NCBI GenBank assembly: GCA_963764565.1
Contig: CAVXTD010000002.1
Location: forward strand, 62,001-126,000
Reading direction: 5' to 3'
DNA: 64,000 nt
From: DATBLE01 sp963764565
GTDB taxonomy: Bacteria; Actinomycetota; Thermoleophilia; Gaiellales; Gaiellaceae
A program made the translations under genes and the position numbers. This document shows, one piece after another, positions 21,734 through 30,688 of the stretch. The notes under the pieces were generated by a model. It did no database searches. It was not told the DNA's origin and was given only the letters and a program-made list of their open reading frames with translations. Position 1 is the first letter of the stretch, and each line of letters starts with the position of its first letter.

Positions 21734-23370
21734 GTGGCCGATCCGAGCCTCATCCGCTTCCGCCTCGTGATCGAGGCTGCGCTCGCGCAACTCGAATCAC
21801 GGCGCGAGGAGGTCAACGACCTCAACGTCTTCCCGGTCGCCGACGGCGACACGGGGGACAACATGGTGCTCACGCTGCGCGCCGTGCTCGACGAGCTCGA
21901 CCACCTCTCCTCGCAGGGCGAGATCGACGAGATCGGCCGCGAGCAGATCGTCGACAGCGTCGCCCGCGCCGCGCTGCTCGGCGCGCGCGGCAACAGCGGC
22001 GTCATCCTCTCCCAGCTCATCCGCGGCGCCGCCGAGGAGCTGATCTCGCCGGCCCGGCGAGCTCGTGGACCCGGTGCTGGTCGCCGCCGCGATGGCCCGC
22101 GCGGCCGATCGCGCCTACGGCTCCGTGCGCGATCCCGCCGAGGGCACGATCCTCACGGTCGTGCGCGAGATGGCCGCGCGCGCGTCGAGTGAGATCGCGC
22201 ACATGACCGAGCCGCGGCTCCAGCATCGCGTCGACGACGCGACGCAGAACGAGATGCTCGCCTACGTGCTCGAGCACGCGCTGGACGCCGGCCAGGCCTC
22301 GGTCAAGCGCGGCCCCGAGCTGCTGCCGATCCTGCGCGAGGCGGGCGTCGTGGACGCGGGCGGCTACGGCCTGACCGTGATCTTCGCGGGCGTGGTCGCC
22401 GCGCTGCGCGGCGCCGACCCGCCGCCGCTCGAGCACCACGCGCCCGCGCGCATCACGCACCCGCAGCACGCTCCTCGCACCTACCGCTACTGCACGAACT
22501 TCGCGGTCACCGGCGGAGAGCCTCGAGCCCTCGCCGCTGGATCCCGCGGCTCGAGCGCCTCGGCGACTCGGTGCTCGTCGTCGGCGACGCGCACACGCTC
22601 AAGGTCCACGTCCACACCGACGAGCCCGAGCGAGGCGACCGCGCTGTTCGACGGCCTCGGCGAGGTCTCGCGGCTCGACGTCGCCGACATGCACGAGCAG
22701 GTCGAGCAGCGCACCGATCCGCGTGCGCGAGGCGATCGACGTCTGCGGCGTGCTCGCCGTCGTCTCCGGCGACGGCATGCGCGAGCTCTTCGAGGGCATG
22801 GGCGCCCACGTGCTGGACGGCGGCGCGACGCTCAACCCGTCGCACCTACGAGCTGCTGGCCGGCATCCACGAGGTGCCCGCCGAGGAGGTCGTCGTGCTG
22901 CCGAACTCGCCCAACGTCCGGATGGCCGCCGAGCGCGCCGCGGAGCTTTCCGAGAAGGTCGTGCGCGTCGTGCCGACGCGTTCGATGGCCGCCGGGCTCG
23001 CCGCCGCCGTCGCGCTGGACTCGACGCGCCGACGCCCGCCACAACGCCGCCGCGATGGAGGAGACGCTGCGGCGCGTGCGCACCGGCGGCGTCACCGAGG
23101 CCGCCCGCGACGACACCAAGGGCCGCTTCCGCCGCGGCGACTGCCGTGGGCTTCATCGACGAGGAGCTCGTCGCCTGGGGCGAGCCGGGGGAGACGCTCG
23201 AGGTCGTGCTCGGCGAGCTCGGCCGCGAGGCCGAGCTGCTGACCGTGATCGAGGGCGACGGCGCGCCGCTGGCGCGGCGACGCTGTGGCCGGCTCGCGCC
23301 CGCCACCGCCGAGGTCGAGCTCTCGCGCGGCGGCCAGCCCTCCTGGTGGTGGCTGGTCTCAGCAGAGTAG
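21734..23370 (+). CDS. DAK2-domain protein, fatty acid kinase FakA/YloV-like
   Basis: This is probably the kinase component of a fatty-acid phosphorylation system, by analogy with FakA. The N-terminal DhaL-type domain has NVFPVADGDTGDNMVLTLRA, whose three acidic residues bind Mg-ATP, and LLGARGNSGVILSQLIRG. A middle domain starts near RYCTNFAVTGE and includes VLVVGDAHTLKVHVHTDEP. The C-terminal domain has VVLPNSPNVRMAAERAAEL and ends WWWLVSAE. About 540 residues is the family length. The start is a GTG. Indels lie near 22050, 22520, 22630, 22725, 22850, 23030, 23145 and 23280. No FakB partner is in the window. Confidence 0.9.
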
Positions 23371-23391
23371 AGGCGGGACATTGGCCCTCGC

Positions 23392-24275
23392 TCAGCGCGC
23401 GCCGCGCGGCACCACCACCAGCGGGCAGGCCGCCCGTCGGATCAGTTTGCGCAACACGCCGCCGAGCAGCACCCGCCGCACCGGCCCGTAGCCGCGCGAG
23501 CCGCACACGAGCAGGTCGCACTCGCGCTCGTCGAGCGCCGCCAGCTCGTCGACCACGTCGCCCTCGAGCAGCTCGTCGGCCGCCTCGACGCCCTCCGGCA
23601 GCGTGGCGAGCGCCCGGTCGAGCGCCGCGCGCGCCTGCTCGCGCACTCCGGCCAGGAAGCTCTCCTCGCTCGCGCGGCCCGAGAACGGCGCGAACACCTC
23701 GGCCCGCGGCGCGACGACGGTGTAGACGGTCAGCGACGCCCCGGTGTGCTGCGCGAGCTCGGCCGCTACGCGCAGTGCCTCGTGGGCCTCGGGCGTGTCC
23801 AGGAAGGCCACGCCGATCCGCCGCACCGGCGTGTCCGCCGGCCGGTCGCGCTGCCCGCGCGGGGCAACCGCGACCGGGACGCTCGCTCCGTGCAACAGCC
23901 GCTCGCCGGTCGAGCCGGGCGAGATCCGCCGGCGCGCGCCGCGCGGCGAGGAGCCGACCACGATCATCGAGGCGGCCTCGGCCTCGGCGACGTCGTCGAG
24001 GCCGTGAGCGGCCGAGTGCGAGCCGACACACGCGAAAGCTCGCGTCCACACCGTGGCCGGCCAGGAACGTCCGGGCGTGCTCGCTCGCGTCCTGCGCCTG
24101 CTCGCGCATGTAGGCGACCCATTCCGCGTCGACGCGACCGGGGCCGATCGGGTTCTCCTCGGGGTAGACGGTGACGACGACCAGCGACTCGCCCGTCGCC
24201 GCGCGCGAGCTGCGCGCCCAGCGCGGCCGCGTCGTCGCCGGATTCCGCCCCGTCGTGGCCGACGACGATCGTCAT
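23392..24275 (-). CDS. Universal stress protein, two UspA domains
   Basis: This is a tandem UspA protein of about 290 residues. The first domain starts MTIVVGHDGAESGDDAAALG. The second starts RRIGVAFLDTPEAHEALRV and ends with the ATP-binding pattern LLVCGSRGYGPVRRVLLGG and LIRRAACPLVVVPRG. Frameshifts lie near 24210 and 24035. Its ATG overlaps the stop of the amino-acid permease gene (ATGA). APC permeases with linked or fused Usp domains are known, so it may regulate or sense the state of that transporter. Confidence 0.9.
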
Positions 24276-25732
24276 GGTTGCTCACCGTCCTGGTTGGCGA
24301 GCTGCAGGCGCGAGTGCGTGCGCCCGTAGAAGAAGTAGATCACGAACCCGATGACGAGCCAGACGAAGAAGCGGATCCACGTCTCGCCCGGCAGCTTGTA
24401 GACGAGGTAGAGGATCAGCAGGCAGCCGATGAACGGGAACAGCGGGAACTTCCAGTCCGAGAGCGGCGCCTTGAATGGCCGCTCCATGTCCGGGTGTGTG
24501 CTTGCGCAGGATCACGACGCCGATGTTCACGAGGAAGAACGCGAACAGCGTGCCGATGTTGACGAGCTTGACGATCTCGGTCAGCGGCACCAGCGCGGCC
24601 AGCACGGCGATCGCGATGCCCATGCCGATAGGTCAGCTGCCACCGGCGTGCCGGTGCGCGGGTTGACTTTGGCGATCCCGCGTGGCAACAGGCCGTCGCG
24701 CGCCATCGCGAAGAAGATGCGCGTCTGGCCGTAGAAGATCGTGATCAGCACGCTCGTGATCGCGATCAGCGCGCCGAAGGCGAGCAGGCCCGCCGCCCAG
24801 CTGATGCCGGCGCCCTCGTCGAGCGCCTCGGCGAGCGGAGCGTCGGACTTCGCCAGCGACGCGGCGTCGAGCGAGCCGGCCGCGGCGATCGACACGAGGA
24901 TGTAGATGATGGTGCAGATCACGAGCGAGCCGACGATCGCGATCGGCAGGTCCCGTTTGGGTTCCTTCGCCTCCTCGGCGCCGGTCGAGACCGCGTCGAA
25001 CCCGATGTAGGCGAAGAAGATCACCGCGGCCGCGCTGACGATCCCGTCGGTCCCGTGCGGCGAGAACGGGTGCAGGTTCTTCGAGCTGAACGCCGCGCTG
25101 AAGGCGACGATGATGAAGAAGGCGAGGATCACGATCTTCACGCCGACCATGATCAGGTTGACCTTGGCCGTCTCGCGCACGCCGCGCGAGAGCAGGAACA
25201 TGACCGCGATCACGATCGCCACCGCGGGCAGGTTGAACGTCCCGCCGTCCGACGGCGACGTGGCGATCGAGTCCGGAAGCTGGAAGTTGAACGTGTTGTC
25301 GAGGAACTCGTTGAGGTTGCCGCCCCAGCCGACGGCGACGGCGGCCACCGAGACGCCGTACTCGAGGATCAGGTCCCAGCCGATGATCCACGCGACCAGC
25401 TCGCCGAGCGTCGCGTAGGAATACGTGTAGGCGCTGCCCGAAACCGGGATCGAGGAAGCGAGTTCCGCGTAGGAGAGGGCCGAGAACAGGCACGTGACGG
25501 CGGCGAGCGCGAACGAGAGGATCACGGCGGGCCCGGCCTTGCCGATCCCCTCGCCGATGACCACGAAGATGCCGGTGCCGATCACCGCGCCGATGCCGAG
25601 TGCGGTCAGGTCGAGCGCACCGACCGCGCGCTTGAGCCCGCCCTCCTCAGCGCCGGTCTCCGTGTCGCGGACGAGTTGCTGGTGGTCCTTGACGGCCCAC
25701 GGCCCAGTCGATCTCCCTCGAGCAACCCCCAT
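24272..25732 (-). CDS. APC-family amino acid permease
   Basis: This is a 12-helix transporter of about 485 residues, in the cationic-amino-acid/YfnA-like group. The first helix carries the substrate motif LTALGIGAVIGTGIFVVIGE. Later helices include GPAVILSFALAAVTCLFSAL, SYAELASSIPVSGSAYTYSY and AAVIFFAYIGFDAVSTGAEE. The C-terminal end reads FFVWLVIGFVIYFFYGRTHS. The ATG at 25732 follows a good ribosome site (AGGAGGTG), which decides the start over a longer upstream reading frame. Only two indels are seen, near 24490 and 24635. It runs into the universal stress gene by an ATGA overlap. Confidence 0.92.
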
Positions 25733-25820
25733 CCCCGCACCTCCTGAGTGGTCTCGTTCGCCGACCTTAAACCAAGGACCCAACCGAACGCGTCGGCACC
25801 CCCGTTCAGAATCCATCGAT

Positions 25821-27690
25821 GTGAGTGCCGCCCACCCGACCGAGTTCGCCAGCCGCAATCCGCTGCCCGACGGGGGCGAGCCGCGCTACCCGCGGCCGTC
25901 GCGGCTGGAGGCGGCGCTGAAGCTGCCGGGCGAGAAGGCCGAGAAGGCCGCGAAGAAGCTCGAGCTCTTCGACGTCGGCGCCCTGCTCGAGCACATCCCG
26001 CGCGACCGCCGCGCCGCGCGCACGATCGAGCAACTCGTCGAGGGCGAGACCGCCACCGTCGTGGTCGAGGTGCGCTCGATCAAGAGCCGCCAGGTGCGCC
26101 GGCGCGGGATGAAGCCGCTCGTCGAGGCGCGCGTGGCCGACGAGACGGGCACGATGGGGGCGACGTTCTTCAACCAGCCGTGGCTCGAGCGCCGCTACAG
26201 GCCCGGCACGCGGCTGCTTCTCACCGGCAAATACCAGGGCCACCGCGGTTTCCGCGTCAACGAGCACGCCGAGACGGGCGAGCGTCGTCTCCACCGGCGA
26301 GGACATGGCGACCTACCCCGCGTCGGACGGCCTGACCTCGGTCCAGATCGCCGCGCTGGCACACGAGCACCGGGCCGACATCCGCAACGCGATCGACCCG
26401 CTGCCCGCGCGGATCCGCGTGCTCGAGCGGCTGCCCGACCGCGCCGCCGCGCTCGATGCCGCGCACTTCGGCGACCAGGAGGCGGGCCGGCGCCGGCTCG
26501 CCTTCGACGAGTACCTGCTGCTGCAGATTGCGCTGCTGCGCCGGCGCGCGCTGCGCCACGAGGGTGCGCACGCCGCCGCTCTGGAGCCGCCGGGCGAGCT
26601 GACCGCGCGCTGGCTCGCGGAGTCGCTGCCGTTCACGCCGACCGGCGACCAGCGCCGCGCGATGGCCGACGATCGATTCAGACGTCGCGCGCGACCGCCC
26701 GATGCAGCGACTGCTGATGGGCGAGGTCGGCTCGGGCAAGACCGTCGTCGCCGCTCTACGCGATGCTGCGCGCGGTCGAGTCCGGCGGCCAGGCGGCGCT
26801 GATGGCGCCGACCGAGACGCTCGCCGAGCAGCACTTCGCGACGCTCCAGAAGCTGATGCCGGGCGAGCTCGTGCAGGCCGCGCTGCTCACCGGCTCGACG
26901 CCCCAGGGCCGCCGCAACGACCTGCTCGGCAAGCTGGCCTCCGGCGAGCTGAAGCTCCTCGTCGGCACGCACGCGCTGATCGAGGATCCGGTCGAGTTCG
27001 AGCGGCTCGCGGTCGCCGTGGTCGACGAGCAGCACCGCTTCGGCGTCAACCAGCGCCGCGCACTGGACCGCAAGGCGCCGGCGGGACTCGCGCCGCACCT
27101 GCTGCACATGACCGCGACGCCGATCCCGCGCACGCTGCGGCTGACCACGTTCGGCGACCTCGACGTCACGACCCTGCACGAGCTCCCGGCCGGCCGGCGC
27201 CCGATCGAGACGTTCGTCGCCGGCAGCGACCGCGAGCGATCGCGCGCCTACGAGCGCATCCGCGAGGAGCTCGACAAGGGCCGCCAGGCATTTGTCGTCT
27301 GCCCGCTGGTCGAGGAGTCCGAGGCGCTGCAGGCGCGCGCCGCGACCGCCGAGTTCGAACGGTTGCGCGGCGGCGAGCTCAAGGACTACCGCGTCGTCCT
27401 GATGCACGGCCAGATGCGCCCGCGCGAGAAACAGGAGGCGATGGCCGCGTTCGCCGGCGGCAGCGCTGATGTCTTGGTGGCCACGACCGTGATCGAGGTC
27501 GGGATCGACGTCCCGAACGCGACCGTGATGCTCGTCGAGGACGCCGAGCGCTACGGCCTCTCGCAGCTGCACCAGCTGCGCGGCCGGATCGGCCGCGGCG
27601 AGCACGCGTCGGTCTGCCTGCTGTTCGGGCCCAAGGAGTCGCGCAGACTGCGCGCCATGCACGACCACCACGACGGCTTCAAGCAAGACG
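25821..27690 (+). CDS. recG: ATP-dependent DNA helicase RecG, C-terminus missing
   Basis: RecG remodels stalled replication forks and branched DNA. The wedge/OB domain is present (VEARVADETGTMGATFFNQP and LTGKYQGHRGFRVNEH). The helicase motifs follow: Walker A LLMGEVGSGKTVV, the DEQH box in VVDEQHRFGVNQR, LHMTATPIPRTLRL, and motif VI LSQLHQLRGRIGRGEHAS. The sequence is recognisable up to HDGF near 27680 and then leaves the family, so about 80 C-terminal residues are absent. Indels lie near 26285, 26690 and 26755. The break coincides with an inverted repeat and the start of an accessory region, so it is either a real truncation or an assembly join. The start is a GTG divergent from the permease gene. 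Confidence 0.9.
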
Positions 27691-27692
27691 AC

Positions 27693-27749
27693 GAGCTGAG
27701 CCGGCCGGCAGCAACAGCGCCATGGCCATCATCCGGCCGGCGGCTCAGC
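27693..27749. repeat. Imperfect inverted repeat at the recG break
   Basis: The left arm GAGCTGAGCCGGCCGG (about 27693-27709) and the right arm CCGGCCGGCGGCTCAGC (27733-27749) are complementary apart from a 2-base insertion, and they enclose 23 bp. The right arm contains the stop codon of the RES gene. It could be a terminator for that gene, the remnant of a mobile element end, or a fold-back artefact of assembly. Confidence 0.55.
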
Positions 27750-28275
27750 GACCACCCTCGGAGGCGGAACCGGAATCGTAGCCGAGCTGCCCGGTCTCAC
27801 GAACAGAAAGGACGAGACCGCCAGGACGCGCGGCACTCGGGCGCGCAGCCCCGGCCAGCCCTCCCGCCAGAGCGACTCTCCAACCTCCTGATACGCAGGC
27901 CAGGTCGCACGACCCGGCTCGAAGACCAAGCCCGACACGGGCGAGCCGACCCGCATCGCTGAGATCAGCAACCCTCACTTGCCGCAGCCGATGCCGCCAG
28001 ACGTCCCGCGGCAACTGCCTCAGCGGCGGAACACCGCGCTCGGCGAGGTGGCGGTACCACTCCGCCCACAACGTCGCCTCGTCCTTCGCCAGATACACGG
28101 CATCGACGACGGAGCCCCGTTGCCAACGACTATCACCCGCCGGCCGAGGTCGCGACCCCACATCAGCGCCGTGCGGGATCTGCCGCAGCCACCTGCCCGC
28201 AACGGCGACCGCGTTGACGTCGAGCGCCAGCCGCGGGACCTCAGACCGCGCCGGGCGACTCGAGCTCGGACACAA
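27745..28275 (-). CDS. RES-domain toxin (NAD-degrading type), frameshifted
   Basis: RES toxins of the MbcT type degrade NAD and arrest growth until neutralised by a linked Xre-type antitoxin. The recognisable core is GRWLRQIPHGADVGSRPRPA, then SRWQRGSVVDAVYLAKDEAT and LWAEWYRHLAERGVPPLRQL, ending in PSAARPGGLVLSVRETG. The stretch between about 27945 and 27855 is in another frame (WPAYQEVGESLWREGWPG), so two compensating indels are present. Those may be errors or real decay. The start is uncertain. A TTG at 28275 would overlap the antitoxin gene, which lies immediately upstream as in known RES/Xre operons. Confidence 0.8.
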   Translation of the reverse strand: MCPSSSRPARSEVPRLALDVNAVAVAGRWLRQIPHGADVGSRPRPAGDSRWQRGSVVDAVYLAKDEATLWAEWYRHLAERGVPPLRQLPRDVWRHRLRQVRVADLSDAGRLARVGLGLRAGSCDLACVSGGWRVALAGGLAGAARPSAARPGGLVLSVRETGQLGYDSGSASEGGR

Positions 28276-28576
28276 CCCGCGCGACCCGGCGTGCCCTCCC
28301 CTGCGCGATCAAGTCGAGCGGCTTGCGATCGTCCAACGCCTCGATCGGCCTCGACAACCACACAGGGATGTACTCCGCCTCGAGAACCCGGGAGAGGCGG
28401 TCGACGATCTCCGCCAGCTCCGCTACCCGCTCCGCCCGCCCCCCCGTCGGCGAACTCCGCAGCGCGAACCAATCCTAACCGTTCGGCGCCGCCCCCACCG
28501 CCCGCCCGATCTGCACATCAGACAGATGAGCAAGATCGAGGATCCGGAGAGCCTCTTCGGCGAACGCAGTAGCCAT
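28241..28576 (-). CDS. Xre/MbcA-type antitoxin of the RES toxin, with in-frame TAG
   Basis: This is the partner of the RES toxin. The C-terminal DUF2384 part is clear: EYIPVWLSRPIEALDDRKPL then DLIAQGRARRVARVVSELES. The N-terminal half reads MATAFAEEALRILDLAHLSD and VQIGRAVGAAPNG, the start of the DNA-binding helix-turn-helix. A TAG codon at 28477-28475 interrupts the same frame exactly between the two halves (APNG-stop-DWFALRSSPTG). Family members usually have about one more residue there, such as a T-V-R segment. Two small deletions adding up to 3 bases would explain both the stop and the kept frame. Confidence 0.75.
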
Positions 28577-28602
28577 CGCCCAGCAGGGAACGTGCTCCGT
28601 CG

Positions 28603-29427
28603 CTAATCCGTCGAGTTTCCCAGCCGATGCCGCCTAGAATGTCGCCGAAAATGTCGCCGAGCAGCGGGACAAGACGCCGGCAGCTCGCGCGCGCTTGTGC
28701 TCGCAAAGATCGGAAAAGCGGATGCGGTTGGGGAGTGGGTGTGGGAAGTCATCGGGATCAGTGTCGTAGAGCGTGCCTTCGGCCGGTTGAAGAACGAGCG
28801 CGGCTTGAAACCCTTCCAGGGTACGCGGGCTGGATCGCGTCGCCCTCCACGCAAGCCACCCATGTTCGCCTGCCGTCGGTACGCTAGACCCGACACAGGG
28901 TTTCTCGATGCTCTCACCGACGCCGCCTTCGTGGCTGAGGTCAGTCCAGAGACCAGTCTCGAAAGAGACTTACCGCTTACGGGGTAGCAGAGGTCGTCCC
29001 GACCGTCGTCGTCTCGATTGCAGTCGTTTCGGTCGTGGTCGTCGTCGGCGGGGTGAGACAGCTCGCCGTCGGCGGACACGGGCTTGTCGCCGTGACGCAA
29101 ATGCGCCGGTTCGGCACTGCGGCTGACCGAGATCAGAACCCAGGGGTGCTTGACCGATTGCGTCCGGTGACAGAGCGTGACCTTCTTCGACACCGCCGTG
29201 GTGGTGGCGGCAGTAGTCGTCGTCTCTGTGTCCGTCGACGAGGTGCTCGTCTCGGTCGTCGTCTCGTCCTTCGGGTTCGCGCCAGAATGATCGCTCTGCC
29301 CATGCCCTTGACCCTTTCCATGACTCTGCCCGGTACCATGGCCCGGCGGAGGTGCCGCGAGCGCCAGCGCCGCCGTGACGCCGAGCGCGGCCGCGCAGAC
29401 AAACAGGACCGCCATCTTCAGCTTCAT
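28603..29427 (-). CDS. Secreted Thr/His-rich protein with a KVTLCH domain (3' part probably replaced)
   Basis: The start is the ATG at 29427, preceded by a strong ribosome site (AAGGAGGAG). A signal peptide (MKLKMAVLFVCAAALGVTAA) is followed by a Gly/His-rich stretch, a Thr/Ser/Glu-rich low-complexity linker, and the domain KKVTLCHRTQSVKHPWVLIS with SAEPAHLRHGDK. Secreted proteins with this KVTLCH pattern recur in Thermoleophilia as far as I recall, and their function is unknown. Downstream the frame runs antisense through the transposase remnant. The last 90 or so residues therefore have no family signal and are probably a readthrough product of an insertion. The KVTLCH part alone is well supported. 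Confidence 0.65.
   Translation of the reverse strand: MKLKMAVLFVCAAALGVTAALALAAPPPGHGTGQSHGKGQGHGQSDHSGANPKDETTTETSTSSTDTETTTTAATTTAVSKKVTLCHRTQSVKHPWVLISVSRSAEPAHLRHGDKPVSADGELSHPADDDHDRNDCNRDDDGRDDLCYPVSGKSLSRLVSGLTSATKAASVRASRNPVSGLAYRRQANMGGLRGGRRDPARVPWKGFKPRSFFNRPKARSTTLIPMTSHTHSPTASAFPIFASTSARELPASCPAARRHFRRHSRRHRLGNSTD
28697..28880 (+). pseudogene. Transposase C-terminal remnant
   Basis: The short reading frame contains VVERAFGRLKNERGLKPFQG at about 28763-28822. This resembles the C-terminal signature ERxFGRLKxExGL of a group of actinobacterial DDE transposases. Before and after it the sequence does not resemble a transposase and no terminal repeats were found, so it is at most a scar. 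It lies antisense within the 3' part of the secreted-protein gene on the other strand. The assignment rests on one motif. Confidence 0.4.
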
Positions 29428-29918
29428 CACTCCTCCTTGCCCTCGACTGGGTTGCAACTTCGGCAGAGAGCGGATGAGCCTTGAGAGGAATCACCCCTTT
29501 GCGATCGCCGAGCACGCCGCCGAGATCGTCCTCTTACGCGCATGGGTCCACCTACTCACCCACGACCTGCCCGGACCCGGCCTTCCTCGACGGCGTGACC
29601 GGGGACAACACGTGGACAACAGAACCCACCGAAAGCGACCGAAACCGGGACGCCTTCGAGGTCGCCGAAAGCCGCATATCCAAGGGAACGAGGCCGACCG
29701 AGGTCGCCGCGGCCTCCTTTGAATCCCAAGGTCGCAGGTTCGATCCCTCCCCGGCCCAAAAAACGCTCGGCTAGGTTTGGAACCGGGAAAAGCCGGATAC
29801 TCGCCCGGCTACGACCGGCTACCGCAGAGCCACCGCCTCGAACATCGCGCCGTCCGCCGGTACGCGACTGATGATCGGCCCATACGAACGAAACCATGAA
29901 ATCGCCGGGAGAGCACGG
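29428..29918. other. 490-bp region without a gene; holds a partial tRNA
   Basis: Several short open frames cross this stretch but none has a recognisable product or ribosome site. The only supported content is the 3' half of a tRNA at 29717-29758. The region separates the accessory pocket from the anti-sigma operon. Attachment-site flanks of integrated elements often look like this. Confidence 0.5.
29717..29758 (+). tRNA. 3' half of tRNA-Gln(UUG), probable attachment-site remnant
   Basis: From 29717 the bases fit tRNA positions 32-73 one by one: anticodon loop CTTTGAA (anticodon TTG), 3' anticodon stem TCCCA, variable loop AGGTC, T arm GCAGG-TTCGATC-CCTCC with one mismatch, acceptor CCGGCCC and discriminator A. 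The 5' half, with D-arm and the acceptor strand GGGCCGG, is absent. A tRNA cut exactly at the anticodon loop is the classic product of tyrosine-integrase insertion. No integrase gene is seen nearby. Confidence 0.65.
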
Positions 29919-30402
29919 CTAGGTCGTCGGCCGACCGTCCAGGCGGTTGGGGCCGATGTACTTCCGGAAGGCGACGCGGGTACCGCGGCTTTCGGGGCCG
30001 CTCCCGATCTCGAGTTCGTCGACGAGCGTCTTGATGATCGCGAGCCCCATCTCGTTCTCGCGAAGTTCCTCCGGCTGGGGGTCGAAGTCCGGCAGCGGCC
30101 GCCATGCCATGATCGAAGCCGCCGCCGCTATCGGAGACCTCGACCCGAACGGAGTCGGAGTCGATCGCGTAGCGGACTGTCACCATCCCGGACTCGCCCC
30201 CCTGATACGCGTGACGCATCGAGTTGGAGCAGGCCTCCGTGACCGCGAGCTTGAGGTCGGAAACGGTCTCGTCGTCCACCTCGTTCGCCTGAGCGACCCC
30301 GCCGAGCACTAGCCGGCAGAGCGCGAGCCACTTCGGATCGGCGGGAAATCTCAGCGAAACCACGTGCGGCCTGACCTGCTCAGCGTTCGTCTGCATCTGC
30401 AT
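29919..30402 (-). CDS. RsbW-like anti-sigma serine kinase
   Basis: This is a GHKL-fold anti-sigma factor. The N-box reads DLKLAVTEACSNSMRHAYQG with the Mg-binding Asn. G1 is VSDSGGGFD and G2 is NEMGLAIIKTLVDELEIG, so the ATP site is intact. One indel near 30110 splits the frame between G1 and G2. The start ATG overlaps the end of the sigma region-4 gene by 23 bp, and ATG 30396 is an alternative. Such kinases bind a sigma factor and are released by an anti-anti-sigma protein, but no such antagonist gene is in the window. The stop at 29919 gives the ending YIGPNRLDGRPTT. Confidence 0.87.
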
Positions 30403-30688
30403 CTCCTTCGAGTTGCGCCCTCATCGTTTCGAGCGCTCGGCGGATCAGGCGCGATACGTGCATCTGCGAGATGCCGAGAGCGTTCGCGATCTGCGTCTGG
30501 GTCTGGCCCTCGTAGAACCGGAGTCGGATGATGTCCTGCTCCCGCCCGTCGAGGGCCTTGAGGCCCGACTCCAGCAACTGCTGGTCTTCCGCCCGATCGT
30601 ATGCCTCGTGCCGCTTGATCTCACCGACGATCGTCGGCACGGCGCGGAGAAGCTCCGTCTCCTCGAGCCGGCTGAGGGTCAGGCTCAT
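30380..30688 (-). CDS. Sigma-B/F-type protein with region 4 only
   Basis: The product has only about 102 residues. It begins MSLTLSRLEETELLRAVPTI and has a linker, then a complete sigma region 4: ALDGREQDIIRLRFYEGQTQ and the helix-turn-helix QIANALGISQMHVSRLIRRA, as in SigB/SigF. The promoter-melting regions 2 and 3 are missing. The ATG at 30688 overlaps the stop of the upstream gene (ATGA), which argues that this short start is genuine and the protein is not a broken longer sigma factor. It lies between two GHKL-like genes. It may bind -35 DNA or RNA polymerase without full sigma activity, which is inference. Confidence 0.8.
   Translation of the reverse strand: MSLTLSRLEETELLRAVPTIVGEIKRHEAYDRAEDQQLLESGLKALDGREQDIIRLRFYEGQTQTQIANALGISQMHVSRLIRRALETMRAQLEGDADADER

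Noticed and set aside
29481..29774. An integrase C-terminus next to the half tRNA
   Set aside because: None of the frames shows the R-H-R-Y catalytic residues or any integrase-like segment.
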